DNA of 64,000 nucleotides from Pontederia crassipes. Lineage: Eukaryota > Streptophyta > Magnoliopsida > Commelinales > Pontederiaceae. The stretch is taken from positions 23,998,874-24,062,873 of the forward strand of contig CM060195.1 in assembly GCA_030549335.1 (NCBI GenBank), in the 5' to 3' direction. Below are positions 47,798 to 59,197 of the stretch, piece by piece. Made by a program: the position numbers and the translations under genes. The notes beneath the pieces are model-generated. The model was not told the DNA's origin. It saw only the letters and a list, made by a program, of their open reading frames with translations, and searched no databases. Every line of letters starts with the position of its first letter. Position 1 is the first letter of the stretch.

Positions 47798-49300
47798 ATG
47801 ACATCAAGTGGAATTAGTTTTGCCGAAGGGCAATCAATTAGTCATTCTCCTCTTTTGGATGCATCACATTTGGTATATTGGAAAATTAGAATTCAAGCAT
47901 ATATTTATTTTGTTGATATCGACATGTGGGACATAGTTGAAAAAGGTTATTATGTCAATGAAAAGTTACCTACTGATACTAAAGAAAAAGAAAAGATTTT
48001 TTTCAAAACTTGATTGGAAAGCGAAAAATATATTTTATTGTGCTTTGGATTCAACGGATTTCAATCGGATTTCTAATTGCAAAAATGCAACCGAAATTTG
48101 GAAGAAACTCATTACTAATTATGAAGGAATGGATAATGTCAAAGAATCTAGATTAAATATTTTGAATCATCAATATGATTCCTTCAAGATGCATGAAAAT
48201 GAATCCATAAATGATATGGTTGCTCGATTTAATGATATTTTGAATGGCTTAGCCTCCTTGGGTGAGCCAAGATCTAACCCCCAAAAAGTGAAAAAGATTC
48301 TCAGGTCTCTTTCCTCCAAATGGCATACAAAGAGGACCGTGATCGAAAAAAAAGATTTGAACAAATTGGATTTTGACGATCTTATTGGCTCACTTTTAAC
48401 CTATGAGATCTCAATCCAAAAATATCAAGAAGAAAAAGCCCCCAAGAAGAAAATATTGGCATTGAAGGCAAATACAATAGAAGAAGATTCAAGTGATGAG
48501 AAAGTGAATGAAAAGAAACTCGCACTCTACTCAAGAAAATTAGATAAGTATCTCAAGTTGGTTAAAAAAAAGACAAGAACGACAAGCCAACTAGAAAATT
48601 ATACAAACACCACAAAGAAGAAAAATCTCGGAAAGGTAAAAAGAAGAAATATGAAGAGTCATGTGAAACAAGTAGTTCATCAAGCTCTTCTAGTGATGAA
48701 GCATACATATGCTTGATGGCACACGACATTGAGGTTATCTCTAACCCTTCAAATCCAAATTATGACTCATCAAACTCTTTCGAAGAAATTCTTTCTTTAG
48801 ACGTGAACAAAGAACTCTCATCTCTTATAAAAAAATATTTTTCAATTAAAGAGGAAAATGAAACATTTATACATGAAATTGAAAAATTAAAAGAGGAAAA
48901 TAATGCATATTTTTTGGAAAATGAAAAACTAAAAAACGAAATTGATACTTTAAAAATTACGCATGCATGCGAAATTGTAAAATTAGCATATACTATAGAA
49001 AATGTAAAGAAGGAAAATGACCTTTTGAAAAACTCACAAAATAAGACTATTTCTCATGTAATGATAAATAAACTTAAGAATAATTTTGGACATGAATAAT
49101 CATATTGGAAATCCAATCATCTTCATGGTAGAAAATCACATATCAAATGTTTTACATGTGGAATTTATGGGCATTATGCATATCAATGTAAAATGAGAAA
49201 ATCAACACAACATGTCATGATTTGGGTTTCGAAAGGAACATTATCTAACAAAATATGACCCAAAGAAATTTGGGTACCAAAGATTACATAATTACTTTTT
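47798..49300 (+). pseudogene. Copia-type Gag, frameshifted, ending at a zinc knuckle
   Basis: Gag packages the element RNA. From ATG 47798 the reading shows the UBN2/copia Gag start (LLDASHLVYWKIRIQAY). A seven-T run at 47997-48003 then shifts the frame; the next frame carries the conserved IWKKLITNYEG and VKKILRSLSSKW motifs. An eight-A run at 48564-48571 marks a second shift back to the original frame, which continues through a Ser-rich stretch and a Glu/Lys/Asn-rich coiled coil (about 48815-49060). A TAA at about 49097 precedes a CCHC zinc knuckle, CFTCGIYGHYAYQC, at 49148-49189. A WVPK motif near 49272 is where pol would normally follow, but pol is missing. The gene is not functional. Confidence 0.88.
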
Positions 49301-49582
49301 AGGTGTGCCTCACATGCAAAGCAAATGACAAGTGGTGAAGGCACAAAAGTTATAGTATCACTTACTTTTTTATTTCACCCAAAAATTTCAAAACTACTAT
49401 TTCTTTAACAGAAAAGAGGAATATATAAAAAATTGGTCACAGTGATAGGGAGAGCATGATTAAATATTATTTTCACATATCATGGATATCACATTGTTTT
49501 ATCAAAGTTTTTATATCATATTTTAATATATCATTGTTTTGACTTTCATAAATTGATTTTTATTATAAAATAACCATAAATT

Positions 49583-49942
49583 TAGGGGGAGCTATATTTC
49601 AAAACTTGCAACTACTCTACATATTTATTATATGACAAAAAGGGGGAAGAATAATTTTTTTTTGAAAATCGATTAAGGGGGAGTTACATATGGTTTCTTA
49701 TATTCTTCATTTACAAACTACTTTTTGATGAAACAAAAGGGGGAGAAATATATGAGAAATATGACTTGAATATACTTTATATAAAGATTACCTTACAATT
49801 AATATTTATATGAATATCTCTCAATGTAAGGAAAGTTAAAAGTTAGAGGGAGTAAAATTGTTTTTTACAAGATTTTATAACTTTTTCGCCAACTTATATA
49901 TTTTTCATAATTCTCGGTTTGTCTTCATCAAAAAGGGGAGAT
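49583..49942 (+). promoter_or_regulatory. Multiple polypurine tracts before the 3' LTR
   Basis: G-rich purine tracts near 49584-49592, 49637-49650 (AAAAAGGGGGAAGA), 49675-49683 (AAGGGGGAG), 49735-49747 (AAAAGGGGGAGAA), and the terminal one at 49931-49941 (AAAAGGGGAGA) beside the LTR. Repeated tracts of this kind are described as a Sirevirus signature. Confidence 0.8.
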
Positions 49943-50906
49943 TGTTGGGTCAAAGTTTTAATAACATATAAAATTATATTTTGATGAAACAAACCTCAAA
50001 AGATTAAAGTTAAAATGCTGAAAATGTTTAAGAAAAAGAGATAACTTTATGCACGAATTTCGATTACATAATTTACTATGATATAATTATATTTTGGATA
50101 AATGATACACATCAAAATTGTAGAGAATTTTGTTAGCTTTCCATAAACTCCAAAATAATCTAATTTGGATAACTGTGCAGAAAGTTATGATCAAAACAAT
50201 GTAGATGTGCGGTTGACTGGCCTCCCAGTTAAATGAACACTAATGGTCAAATTTGAATAAGGAATTTGTGGAGAAAATTTTGGATGAATTTTTCACACAC
50301 TGAAGGCTATAAAAGGAGTGCCAAAGATAGAGCCAATGGCACACATTCACTCATTGAAGAAAAACTTCAAGTTATCAAAGAAAGATTATTTCTTGAAGTT
50401 TTCATTTCATAACTTTCTCTCTTCTCTTCTTATGATCATAGAATTGTAAAAGAGAGAAACACTTTTGTTCAAAAAATTGAGAGAGCTCCTGTGTAAAAGA
50501 GGTTTAAAATCTTACCTCTTGAGCGAGAGAAATAGATTAGTTTCATTAGAGGAGAGGTGTGCCTTACCTCTCGAAGCGGATTAAAGGCGTTGGTGTAAAG
50601 GACTTTCTTCCTTGCCCCATTTGGAACAAAGGAAGGGATTAGTGGAATCTCTGACGGTCTCGAGGTCGAGAAGTCGGAGCGGGAGCGTAGGTCAAGGTGT
50701 GGCCGAACCTCGTCAACAACCACCGTGCCTTTGCATTTGATTCTCTCTCTCTCCCCCTTTCACATTGAGTTTGATATGATTTGAATTATTTTATTTTAAA
50801 AGTTTTAAAGAATTAGTTTTGTGCTTCCACAACGTATTTTTGTAAATCGACATTTTCGGATTGAACACCAATTCACCCCCCTCTTGGTGCCCTTTGAGAT
50901 CCTACA
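49943..50906 (+). repeat. 3' LTR of the Sirevirus-like element
   Basis: TGTTGGGTC start, GATCCTACA end, TATA box near 50307-50315. It is followed by the GAAGG target duplication. Confidence 0.92.
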
Positions 50907-51556
50907 GAAGGTCAAATGATCATGCCCCCAGACAATGATCATCGTATGATACCACGAAGATATCGACATTAGATTATGTTAATCATTGATTTTAGTTGAA
51001 TCAAAATAAATTACGAATCTTGAATCCTTAGAGGATGTCAGATATAGGTCAGATCATTAGCTATGGATGTCGATTGTATATCGAATCAATATCTATATTG
51101 TAATTTAACTCACATGTACAAGAATCTTAAGAGCTTACGAAGTTATGAAATAGTGATAAACTTTATAAAGATTCCATAAGAAGAAATGAAATATGACAAC
51201 AAAGAGCAACTAATTATTTATATCTATAGTATAATTATCGTAGGCTAGGGTTAGAGTGAAAATAATAATAATAATATTAATAATTATAATATAAATATAA
51301 ATAAATAAAATAAAAGATAGTAAGTGCATGTGATGTTGAGAAATTATACTAAATGTGAATTTAGAAGAGTTAATATAGTGCTTGCTCAAGAATGTCCACG
51401 AACACTCCTTTTAAGGAGGTTATTGGTCTGGTAATTGTAATGTTATACGCTTGGAGAATAGTAGAACAAGAAAATACATATTAATAGTGATGATCCGTTA
51501 TATTGGATCAAATTTTTGTAATGATCGTTATCATTCGACCATCGGCAAGACACAAA

Positions 51557-52189
51557 TTAGAACTTTGTAGAGGTGAAACTGTCGCCCGCCTGCCCACTGG
51601 GGTGAAGTAGGTGAGGAGAAAAATTATGACTAAGGAAGAAGTTAAGGAAGCAGTAGAGTAGGCTGAAAAGATTGAACTGATCAAGCAGAGAATGAAGACT
51701 GCTCAAGGAAGACAAAAGAGTTATGTTGATAATGGCAGACGAGAGCAGATCTTCCAAGCTGGTGACCAAGTTTTTCTGAAGGTATCCCTTATGAAAGGAA
51801 TCATGAGATTCAGTAAGCGAGGAAAGCTCAATCCTCGTTATCTAGGCCTTTTCGAGATACTCGAGCTGATAAGCGAGGCAACATGCTGACCGGCTCTACC
51901 CCCATCTTATGGGAGAGTGCATAATGTGTTTCATGTATCCATGCTCAAGAAGTACAAGCACGATGCTGCAAATGTTCTAAGGATTGAGGTGCTAGATCTA
52001 GCTGTAGACTTGACCTTCACTGAATATCCAACACATATAGTGGAGCGTAAGGTGCAATGTCAGAAGAACAAGGATGTACCCATGGTTCGGGTAGCTTGGC
52101 GTTTCCATCAAGGCGATGACGCGACATGGGAGCTCGAATCAGAAATGCGCCAAGAATTCCCTCACCTTTTTGGTAAGCCATCTATCTAG
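51557..52189 (+). pseudogene. Gypsy integrase C-terminus with chromodomain-like end
   Basis: C-terminal remnant of the Ty3-gypsy polyprotein, ending at TAG 52187. Recognisable Tekay/Del pieces are RQKSYVDNGRRE, GDQVFLKVS, MKGIMRFSKRGKLNPRYLG, VHNVFHVSMLKKY, then a chromodomain-like PTHIVERK and ATWELESEMRQEFPHLF. These parts bind DNA and chromatin and help choose the insertion site. An in-frame TGA near 51887 falls where the family has a Tyr-Arg pair, a change explicable by CGA to TGA; another stop lies near 51659. The integrase core and reverse transcriptase that should precede it are absent. Confidence 0.88.
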
Positions 52190-52230
52190 TGCAAAATTCG
52201 AGGACGAATTTTCTTTTAAGTGGGTAAGAA

Positions 52231-52462
52231 TGTAACAACCGACAAAGAAAAGATAAAAAAAGGAATTGAGTTCGACTCAAACAACCAGCCAATAGATAAC
52301 TTAATGTTATCCTAATTGGAGTTGAAAACCATAGCCAAGGGGGGAGGACTCCTATCTGATTTAATAGAGACTTAGAAAATAAAAACCAAACGAAAGAAAT
52401 AAAACCTCCCCTCAAACCTCATGCCCCCTCTCTATTCTTTTTGGTTTTCCCGCGGACGTGAG
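52231..52462 (+). repeat. Truncated 3' LTR of the gypsy element
   Basis: TGTAACAACCGACAAAG start after the coding remnant and a short purine tract. It follows the 5' LTR (41864 onwards) closely up to CGGACGTGAG and then diverges abruptly at 52463. Confidence 0.88.
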
Positions 52463-53760
52463 TGACGTGAACTTATCGTAGTTACGAAATTTCAGATTCT
52501 AACATAGGAAATAATTCTAGTCATGTTTTAATTTTACTCTAGAATTCACGCAACTGCAAGTGCACAGGTCGAGTAGAAACCCTGAGTGTCGTAACTTCGT
52601 TGATTTAGATTGATTACTTATTCTAATTATATCCCAGAAATTGTCACGAAATTATAGAAAAATAAATAAGATGAATGAATGAGCATGGATTAAGAATAAC
52701 AGAGGAAACTAAGAAAAGATCAAGGAATGATGGAAGAGATTATCTTGTAATGAACTTGTTGATGCTATTGTCAATGCCGTGTTCGACTTACCATTCCTAT
52801 AAATGCATTTTATCTCTCAGCCTATCGGTATAACTATAAATCAAGAAGAGAGTAGATGTTAATCACAGAATTAAGATTACTAATTAATAAGATTCTCATC
52901 TTTAATCAGAAGAAGAGTTCGACCTCAATCTCCTACAACTCATTCTTTTAATCTTAATTAAGTGATCTCAATGCCATTAACACCTCTTACAACTGTTAAG
53001 GATTCTCACCTCATAAGAGCCTCAATAGCATATCTCTCGATCTTTAAATGAATAGTAAGCCAGCAATCGTCAAAAACATAGCAAGTAATGTAACTAAATT
53101 CTCCTCATGGGAAAGTGCGTTCGTCAAGAGTTCGTGGGAAAGCCCCAATGATCCGCTTCCGCTGCAAGAGGTATTCCGCAACCTCTAGAATTTATATTTG
53201 TTATAAATTCCAACAAATCAAAAGGATGATATGCATGCTTTTGTAAGACCTGATGTTACTCAATTGTGGCTCGAGGTTCCATCATTGTATTAATAGATTG
53301 GACATGGGATCATCCTGTTGATGTTTTATATACGACATCTCTTGTATGTCCTTTCATTAAATGAGATGGAAGGTTTTGTTCCAATAGAACATACATAATT
53401 GTGATCACCCCTCTCTTCATCAAATCTCTCACACAATTATGTATTAGTTATATGTGTCTCGACTTGCCATACATCCATTCATTAAAGGAAACCAAAAGTT
53501 TAGTTTCGATAGAACATATATAAATGTGATCACACCTTTTTTCACCAAATCTCTCATACAATTATGTCTTCATCGTATGTGTCTTGACTCACGATTATAT
53601 GCTTTGCATATATTTAATTATCACATCCTAATGTTAACATATATTGGCGCTAAAAATTTTGACAGTATTAAAATTTCTAATAATAAGTTATCCATCCCAT
53701 TCACTTGTTGAAGCATGTTCTTCGATATTATTTATCAAAATGGTGTACTTGTTACCCTTC
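52463..53760. other. Intergenic, no gene seen
   Basis: No recognisable coding region. The segment at 52540-52640 (GCAACTGCAAGTGCACAGGTCG) looks like a common plant repeat word. A 125-base tandem duplication lies at the right end. Confidence 0.45.
53345..53595. repeat. 125-bp tandem duplication, diverged
   Basis: ATAGAACATA followed by GTGATCAC and TCTCTCA.ACAATTATGT occurs at about 53384 and 53509. The copies are visibly similar but diverged. Confidence 0.7.
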
Positions 53761-54365
53761 CACTACAAGAATATTATGATTTTTCGACGGATATATCCGT
53801 CTCAAAATCTTCAAAATCCATCACAAATATACCTTTCGACGGATAGTAGTTAGTTGGAAAGATGGTCCTTAAACATGCCTGCAGAAGTTTTGGCGAATGC
53901 CTGCGATAGATAAATTACCTTCAAAATTTTTTATGGGTAAAATCCGTCGGAAGTTCCGAAGGAAAGGTCGTCCTTCCAAACATTCGACGAATTTCCAATG
54001 AAAGCTCCTAATTGGGCTACCGAACCCAAAGGAAGAAGTGTTGACCCCTTCGCAAGTTTTGACGGGTTTCGACGGGATAACCCGTCAATAGTTCCGACGG
54101 GAGAACTCCCGTCGAAACCTTCAACGGGTTTGATTCGTCAAAGGCTTCAGCGGATGTCACCCGTTGTAGGCTTCGACGGGCGGTCTCTTGTCGAAGGCTT
54201 CGATGGGCGTGACCCAACAAAGCTTTCTATGGGCGCTGCCTGTCACAGGCACCGATGGAGTGCGACGGATACGTCCGATGAAAAGTTTTAAAAATATAAA
54301 AAAATAGGCCGCTTGCTGCCGGATCAACGCTAGCAGCTGATTTGGTGTAGGCAGCTAGAATCAAG

Positions 54366-54391
54366 ATAGATAGATAGATAGATAGATAGAT
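54366..54391. repeat. (GATA)n microsatellite
   Basis: Six to seven AGAT units inside CACTA element 3, followed by GAGA-rich DNA. Confidence 0.9.
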
Positions 54392-54924
54392 AAAGAGAGA
54401 GAGGGAGAGAGGGAGATGGGGAGGGGAATGGGGATGAGGAGGAGGCCACGGATGCGATCGGCCGTCCTCGCGCTAGATTGGTCACCCCACGCCGGATTCG
54501 ATCGCCTGTGCGCCAGATTGGGCCGCATGCGAGCCCGATCCACCGCATGCGACCGAATCCACCACCTGTGGTCGGATCAGGCCACCTGTGAGCATGATCC
54601 GCCACTCACACGCTGATTGCCTGCGGGCCGAATTCGTCGCCTGCGAGCTGGATCCAACGACACTAGCTGCCGGAGTCAAGAGAAAGAGGGACAGGAAGAG
54701 GGATTGGGGGAGTGTGGCCGGAGTCTACAAAGAGGAAGAGGAAGAGGGGGAGGGCAGCCGAGATCGCCGAAGTTGAGAGTCGCCGCCGCTGTGGGAGAGA
54801 AAGGGAGAGGAGGAGAGATGGGGGGGGGGGGGGGAGAAAGAGTAGGAAACAAGAAAAGGGGAGGGAGGAAAATATAGGGAGAGAGGGGGCGCAGGAACGA
54901 GAAGGTGGAGGGGGGAAAAGAGTT

Positions 54925-55900
54925 AGCGACGGGTATATCTTTCGGAATTATCGAAGGATTCGACATCCGTCAGTAATTTCGAAGGCAGTACCCGTTGGTA
55001 AATAAAATAATATTATTTTTGTCAATATTTATATAAGAAATTATAATATTAAACATTATAAAATATATATATTAACATATACGACTAAAAACATTAATAA
55101 TCATTAAATTTATAAAAGTAATAGAATTTTGAATAAAATTAATTGAAAGACTTGAAATTTATAAATTTATAATTACGGTTGAAATTTATAATTAATGGAC
55201 AAAAGTGTACAAAATGAAATGTCATAAAATACATATGTATCTTAATACTAATGTTTATATAATAATGTTTGTAATCATATATACTAATGTTTTTAATTAC
55301 CGAAGGATAAATCCTTCAAAATTACAGAGGAATTTGATATCCTCAGTAATTTCGAAGGTATTACCCATCGGTAATTAAAATAATATCATTTATTATCAAT
55401 ATTTATATATACTATTATTATTAAATATTAATAATATTATATGTATTAATATATACGATTATAATCATTAATAATATCATATAATATTATGAATATTTTA
55501 AGTAAATGGAAGAGATATATGTATTATATTATAAACATTAATAATAATTTATGATTTTAATTACTGAAGGATATCCTTTGGAATTACCGACGGATTTAAG
55601 GATTTAAAATCTATCAATAATTCCAAAGGGAGTTACCCGTCGGTAATTAAAATAATATTATTTATTATCAATACTTATATATATAATCTTATTATTAATA
55701 TTAGTAATATTATATGTATATACATATATGATTATAAACATTAATAATATAATATTATAATGAATATTTTAAGTAAATGGAAGAGAGATATGTATTATAT
55801 TATAAAAATTTTAATTACCAAAGGATAATTCCTTCAGAATTATCGAAGGATTTAAAATCTGGTGGTAATTCCGAAGGGAGTTACCCGTCGGTAATTAAAA
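54925..55900. repeat. Four ~250-bp spaced repeats inside CACTA element 3
   Basis: A ~70-base core containing CGAAGGATNNNTCC.TC.GAATTAC and ending TACCCGTCGGTAATTAAAATAA occurs at about 54930, 55303, 55564 and 55817. AT-rich spacers between them are also related to each other. Each core contains facing CCTTCGG/CGAAGG words, so it can fold on itself. Confidence 0.85.
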
Positions 55901-56262
55901 TAATATATTCATTGTCACTTTTTATAATACATATCTATCTTCCAACATGTTTATATATTCTTTTCTTAATGCATTAATAAGTATTATGATTAAATAAGTT
56001 ATCATTATTTTTTAATTTCTCATAAAACATCTTTATTTTTTTTATATTTTTACTCATTTTCCTTTTAATATATTTATAGATATAGAATATAGATTATAAA
56101 TAAATTTAGAATATGAAATTGATTATTTTTAATATTAATCACAATATGACTCTTTAAAAATATATTACATATATATTATTATTAAAACTAATAACATATT
56201 TCGAAGAATTCGTGTCCGTCGAAAACTTTGCATTGCAAATTGACAATTTTCTTGTAGTGTTC

Positions 56263-58140
56263 AAACTGAAGGATTGAAACTCCAATTTTCCACTCTTCTA
56301 TCTAATGTCAATTTTTCTTCTTGTTAAAATTTTAAAAATTCTTTCCTTCATTCCATAGACATCCTATTTTTCCTTAACATCATTTTATTTATGATACTTT
56401 TATTCTAAGATGATCCCTTATTGCACAAAAGTTTTGCCCCATTTTTTGTAATGTAAAATCACTTTTAAAATATTTACACAAAGAACGTAGCCTTCTCTTT
56501 TTGTAGGATTTGATATTTCATTCCTCCAATACATAACATATATTGTTGAACAATTACCACATTATCATACTAGATATTTTCAAGCCATCTAATGTTAGCC
56601 ATCACCGTGAGGCATCCATCTAACGTTAGCCATTTGTGTCGTATGCCAGTCCTTCAAACATAATATGGCATCACTTCATCCTACAAATATAGGGTGTTAC
56701 AAATCTAAATGTGAGGATTTGAAATAAAAAAATCAAATTAGAAATCAAAGCATAAGATTGAAAAGTGTGAGGATTTAGATAAAAAAGTAAATTAATTGTG
56801 TTAAAAATATTTCTTTATTTTTACAAATTAGAACCGATCGTTATAATTCGTATTAAATATTTTTTTCATATAAAAGTATTTTTATTCATTTAATTTTTAT
56901 TATTCACTTTTATTTGTTAAAAAATTTAATTGTTACTTTTGCTAATATTTTTTCTTTTTCTCATATCTTTCAATTAAATTATTTTTCCTTGCCTTTTTTC
57001 CATTCAATTATTTCTATTTTTACTTTTTCCCTCACTTCCTCTTTGTCTCCATAAATTTCTCATTTCATTATTCTCCTTAAATTCCTCACTTAATTTATAC
57101 ACCATCGCCTTCCTTTTTCCTTCTCACAATTATATATTTTCTTTCCTTTTTGCTTGATTCTATCATTTAAAATTTCAATTTTGAATTTTTTAAATATGAA
57201 AATAAGAAACTAACTTAAACCATTTTTCCCATTCAATATTATTTATTTATTTTCCTTTTTCACTTCATTCTATCATTGAAATTTCTATTTTTTATCTTTT
57301 AAAAGCAAAAATTTAAAAATCGGATCCGATTTTTTGTCAATTCCGATTTTAATGAAAAATCGAATTGGACTCGTGGCCGATTCGCGATTGAACCGGTCGA
57401 ATCGTCCGGTATGGCCAGGTTTTCATAACACTGATTTTCATTTTAATATGGAATTGAATCTGTTTTTTTCATTCCTTAATTTAGAAAGCAAAGAATGGAG
57501 ATGTTTTAGAGTGATTGAAGGAGACATCATCAAAAGAAAAAGGAAATAATATTAAAAATGAGAGAAATCTTAGGGAAGAGAAGTAGGATTAAAAGAAAGG
57601 CCCAAAGTTTATAAAAATAAACAAATTGAGGTTTTTGAGAAAACAGAGAGAATATTAGGAGGCAAATGGAAGGTGAAAATAAAAAAATAATAAATAAATA
57701 AATTTGAATTAAGATATGGTATCGAATCCTCTGTATTTTGGATAAATAAACTCTAAATAATGATTACAAATATCATCTAAAGTTAATATTCAATTGATAT
57801 TCAATATCGAGTAAATTGTTTTCAAATGAACTTTTACTATTTATCATGATATTATTTGATAGCGGCGGATAATCACAATCTATAGTTACATAATTTTGGA
57901 TCGTCAAATTGATATTATTTTAATTCAACGATCACAATTATTTGTGTTTTGAATCGACAAATTAGAAAGATGTTATTTTGACAATCCAAAAATTAAGGAA
58001 TTGTACGATATGCAATTACAAATTTCATATCTGCAATTAAGAAAGTAATAAAAGTTTGATTTGGTTCGATTGAATTTAATTAAATCGGTCAAAGCGGATT
58101 CCAAGTTCTTTAAAAAACATGTTGATTCCAAGATCTAATA
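56263..58140. other. Intergenic, no gene seen
   Basis: AT-rich sequence. The stretch at 57320-57420 (GAACCGGTCGAATCG-like words) resembles decayed repeat. Confidence 0.5.
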
Positions 58141-58302
58141 CTCCTCCTTAAGTTAACAGTAACCGCGGTCTCGGCCCAAAACAAAAACACCGCAGAAATA
58201 AAACGGCAAGTTCCAAATAATAACATGCCGTTTCGATGGCTGTTAAAAAAATATTTCCGCTGCATATATTTACAGGACTACCCCTCTTCATCGCCTTCGC
58301 AG

Positions 58303-58313
58303 CATATAAAAAA
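58303..58313 (+). promoter_or_regulatory. Candidate TATA box of the F-box gene
   Basis: CATATAAAAAA, about 890 bases upstream of the start codon. If used, the 5' leader is long and probably contains an intron: a good donor (AT|GTAAGT) lies at 58754, and possible acceptors near 59064 and 59152. Confidence 0.4.
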
Positions 58314-58384
58314 TTGGCGAGCAGGAAAGACGACGGAGGATTTATGCATCCCTGGAGATTGCGCTCTTCTCCTCCTGCTGCCAC

Positions 58385-58385
<1 letters not shown>

Positions 58386-58418
<33 letters not shown>
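58386..58418. repeat. C33 homopolymer
   Basis: Thirty-three consecutive C about 75 bases downstream of the candidate TATA box, so probably in the 5' untranslated region of the F-box gene. Length may be unreliable in the assembly. Confidence 0.9.
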
Positions 58419-59197
58419 ACCCCTCATTGATCATCGTCGCCTTCTCCCTAAGAAATAGCTTCGATTGGGTGGATTCTTGTGGCTTTTTTTTTTTTGGGGA
58501 TGTTTTAGTTACTTTGGAGGCTGGAAGTGAGTCGGTGGAGTTGTTTCTGATCGGTTTACGAATGGTTTTCCTGTGGGAAAAATTGGATTTTTTTCATACG
58601 AGAGTTGAAGGTGTCTGGTTTTGTGTTCCTGGGCGAATTGGAACAGGACGCTCGTAGTGAGAACGCGAAAAAAAGTTGAGTTCAAAAATTGGATTTTGAT
58701 CGTGATTGAAGGCTTCCCACGGAGAAAGATTAATTTTTTTAGGTAATTTCTATGTAAGTTGTTTTTTTTTCTTCCCGTATTTTCTGAATCTTTTTTGGGT
58801 CCTTCTGGATCCTGTTTACTGCGTTGTAGTTTGAAATTGTCCCAGTTTTTGTATTAAGGGATTCAGATCCAATACATGCACTGCGTAACTCTTTCTGAGA
58901 TCTCACATTACATGGAAGCTTTGAAATGATTTGCCCCGTTATATTTCTATCGATCTAATTTGACGTGTCCAAATAAGAACTTGTTCAATTTATAGAACCA
59001 ACTGTAAGAAATCCTCTTTTTTTGTTTGTTCATGTTCCCTGACCAAATTGCTGAATTGTTCCAGATTGCAGAAGCTCAATCGTCGTTGTTGTTCCTGTTG
59101 GATACCCTGAATCCTCTTGAGGTGGGTAAAGTGGTCTGCTATTAGCTTCTGCAAACATATCAGAGGAACGTAGTTGATACCTGAGTTGTAGAAAAAT

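Larger units (their letters stand above)
46709..50906 (+). mobile_element. Gag-only, Sirevirus-like Ty1-copia element (4.2 kb)
   Basis: LTRs 46709-47668 (960 bp) and 49943-50906 (964 bp) both begin TGTTG and end CCTACA, and are flanked by a perfect 5-bp duplication GAAGG (46704-46708 and 50907-50911). The interior is only 2.27 kb: a gag remnant up to the zinc knuckle and a short following stretch, then non-coding DNA with several AAGGGGGAG tracts. Protease, integrase, reverse transcriptase and RNase H are absent. Repeated polypurine tracts before the 3' LTR and LTRs near 1 kb fit the Sirevirus lineage. It must have moved using proteins supplied by another element, unless the deletion came after insertion. 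Confidence 0.9.
41864..52462 (+). mobile_element. Tekay/Del-like Ty3-gypsy retrotransposon, degraded, with nested Sirevirus-like element
   Basis: Defined by a 2.02 kb 5' LTR (41864-43884), a Met-tRNA primer-binding site, a 3' coding remnant with integrase C-terminus and chromodomain-like end (51557-52189), and the first 232 bases of the 3' LTR (52231-52462), which matches the start of the 5' LTR closely and then stops. Bases 46709-50906 are a later insertion of another element. Without that insert only about 4.1 kb of interior remains. Gag, protease, reverse transcriptase, RNase H and integrase core are not recognisable, so most of the coding region has been deleted. With no complete 3' LTR, no target duplication can be paired (ATCAA lies on the left). 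Confidence 0.85.
53761..56259. mobile_element. CACTA element 3, non-coding (2.5 kb)
   Basis: Terminal inverted repeats CACTACAAGAA (53761) and TTCTTGTAGTG (ending 56259), flanked by a perfect 3-bp duplication TTC (53758-53760 and 56260-56262), exactly as CACTA elements make. Subterminal words TTCGACGG/CCGTCGAA are abundant at 53790-54290 and again near 56215. The interior has a GATA microsatellite, GC-rich filler and a ~250-bp repeat array, but no transposase. Confidence 0.93.

Noticed and set aside
54330-55005. Several 60-97 codon frames within CACTA element 3
   Set aside because: Low-complexity Arg/Gly/Glu or Ser/Pro translations of G-rich and GATA repeats.
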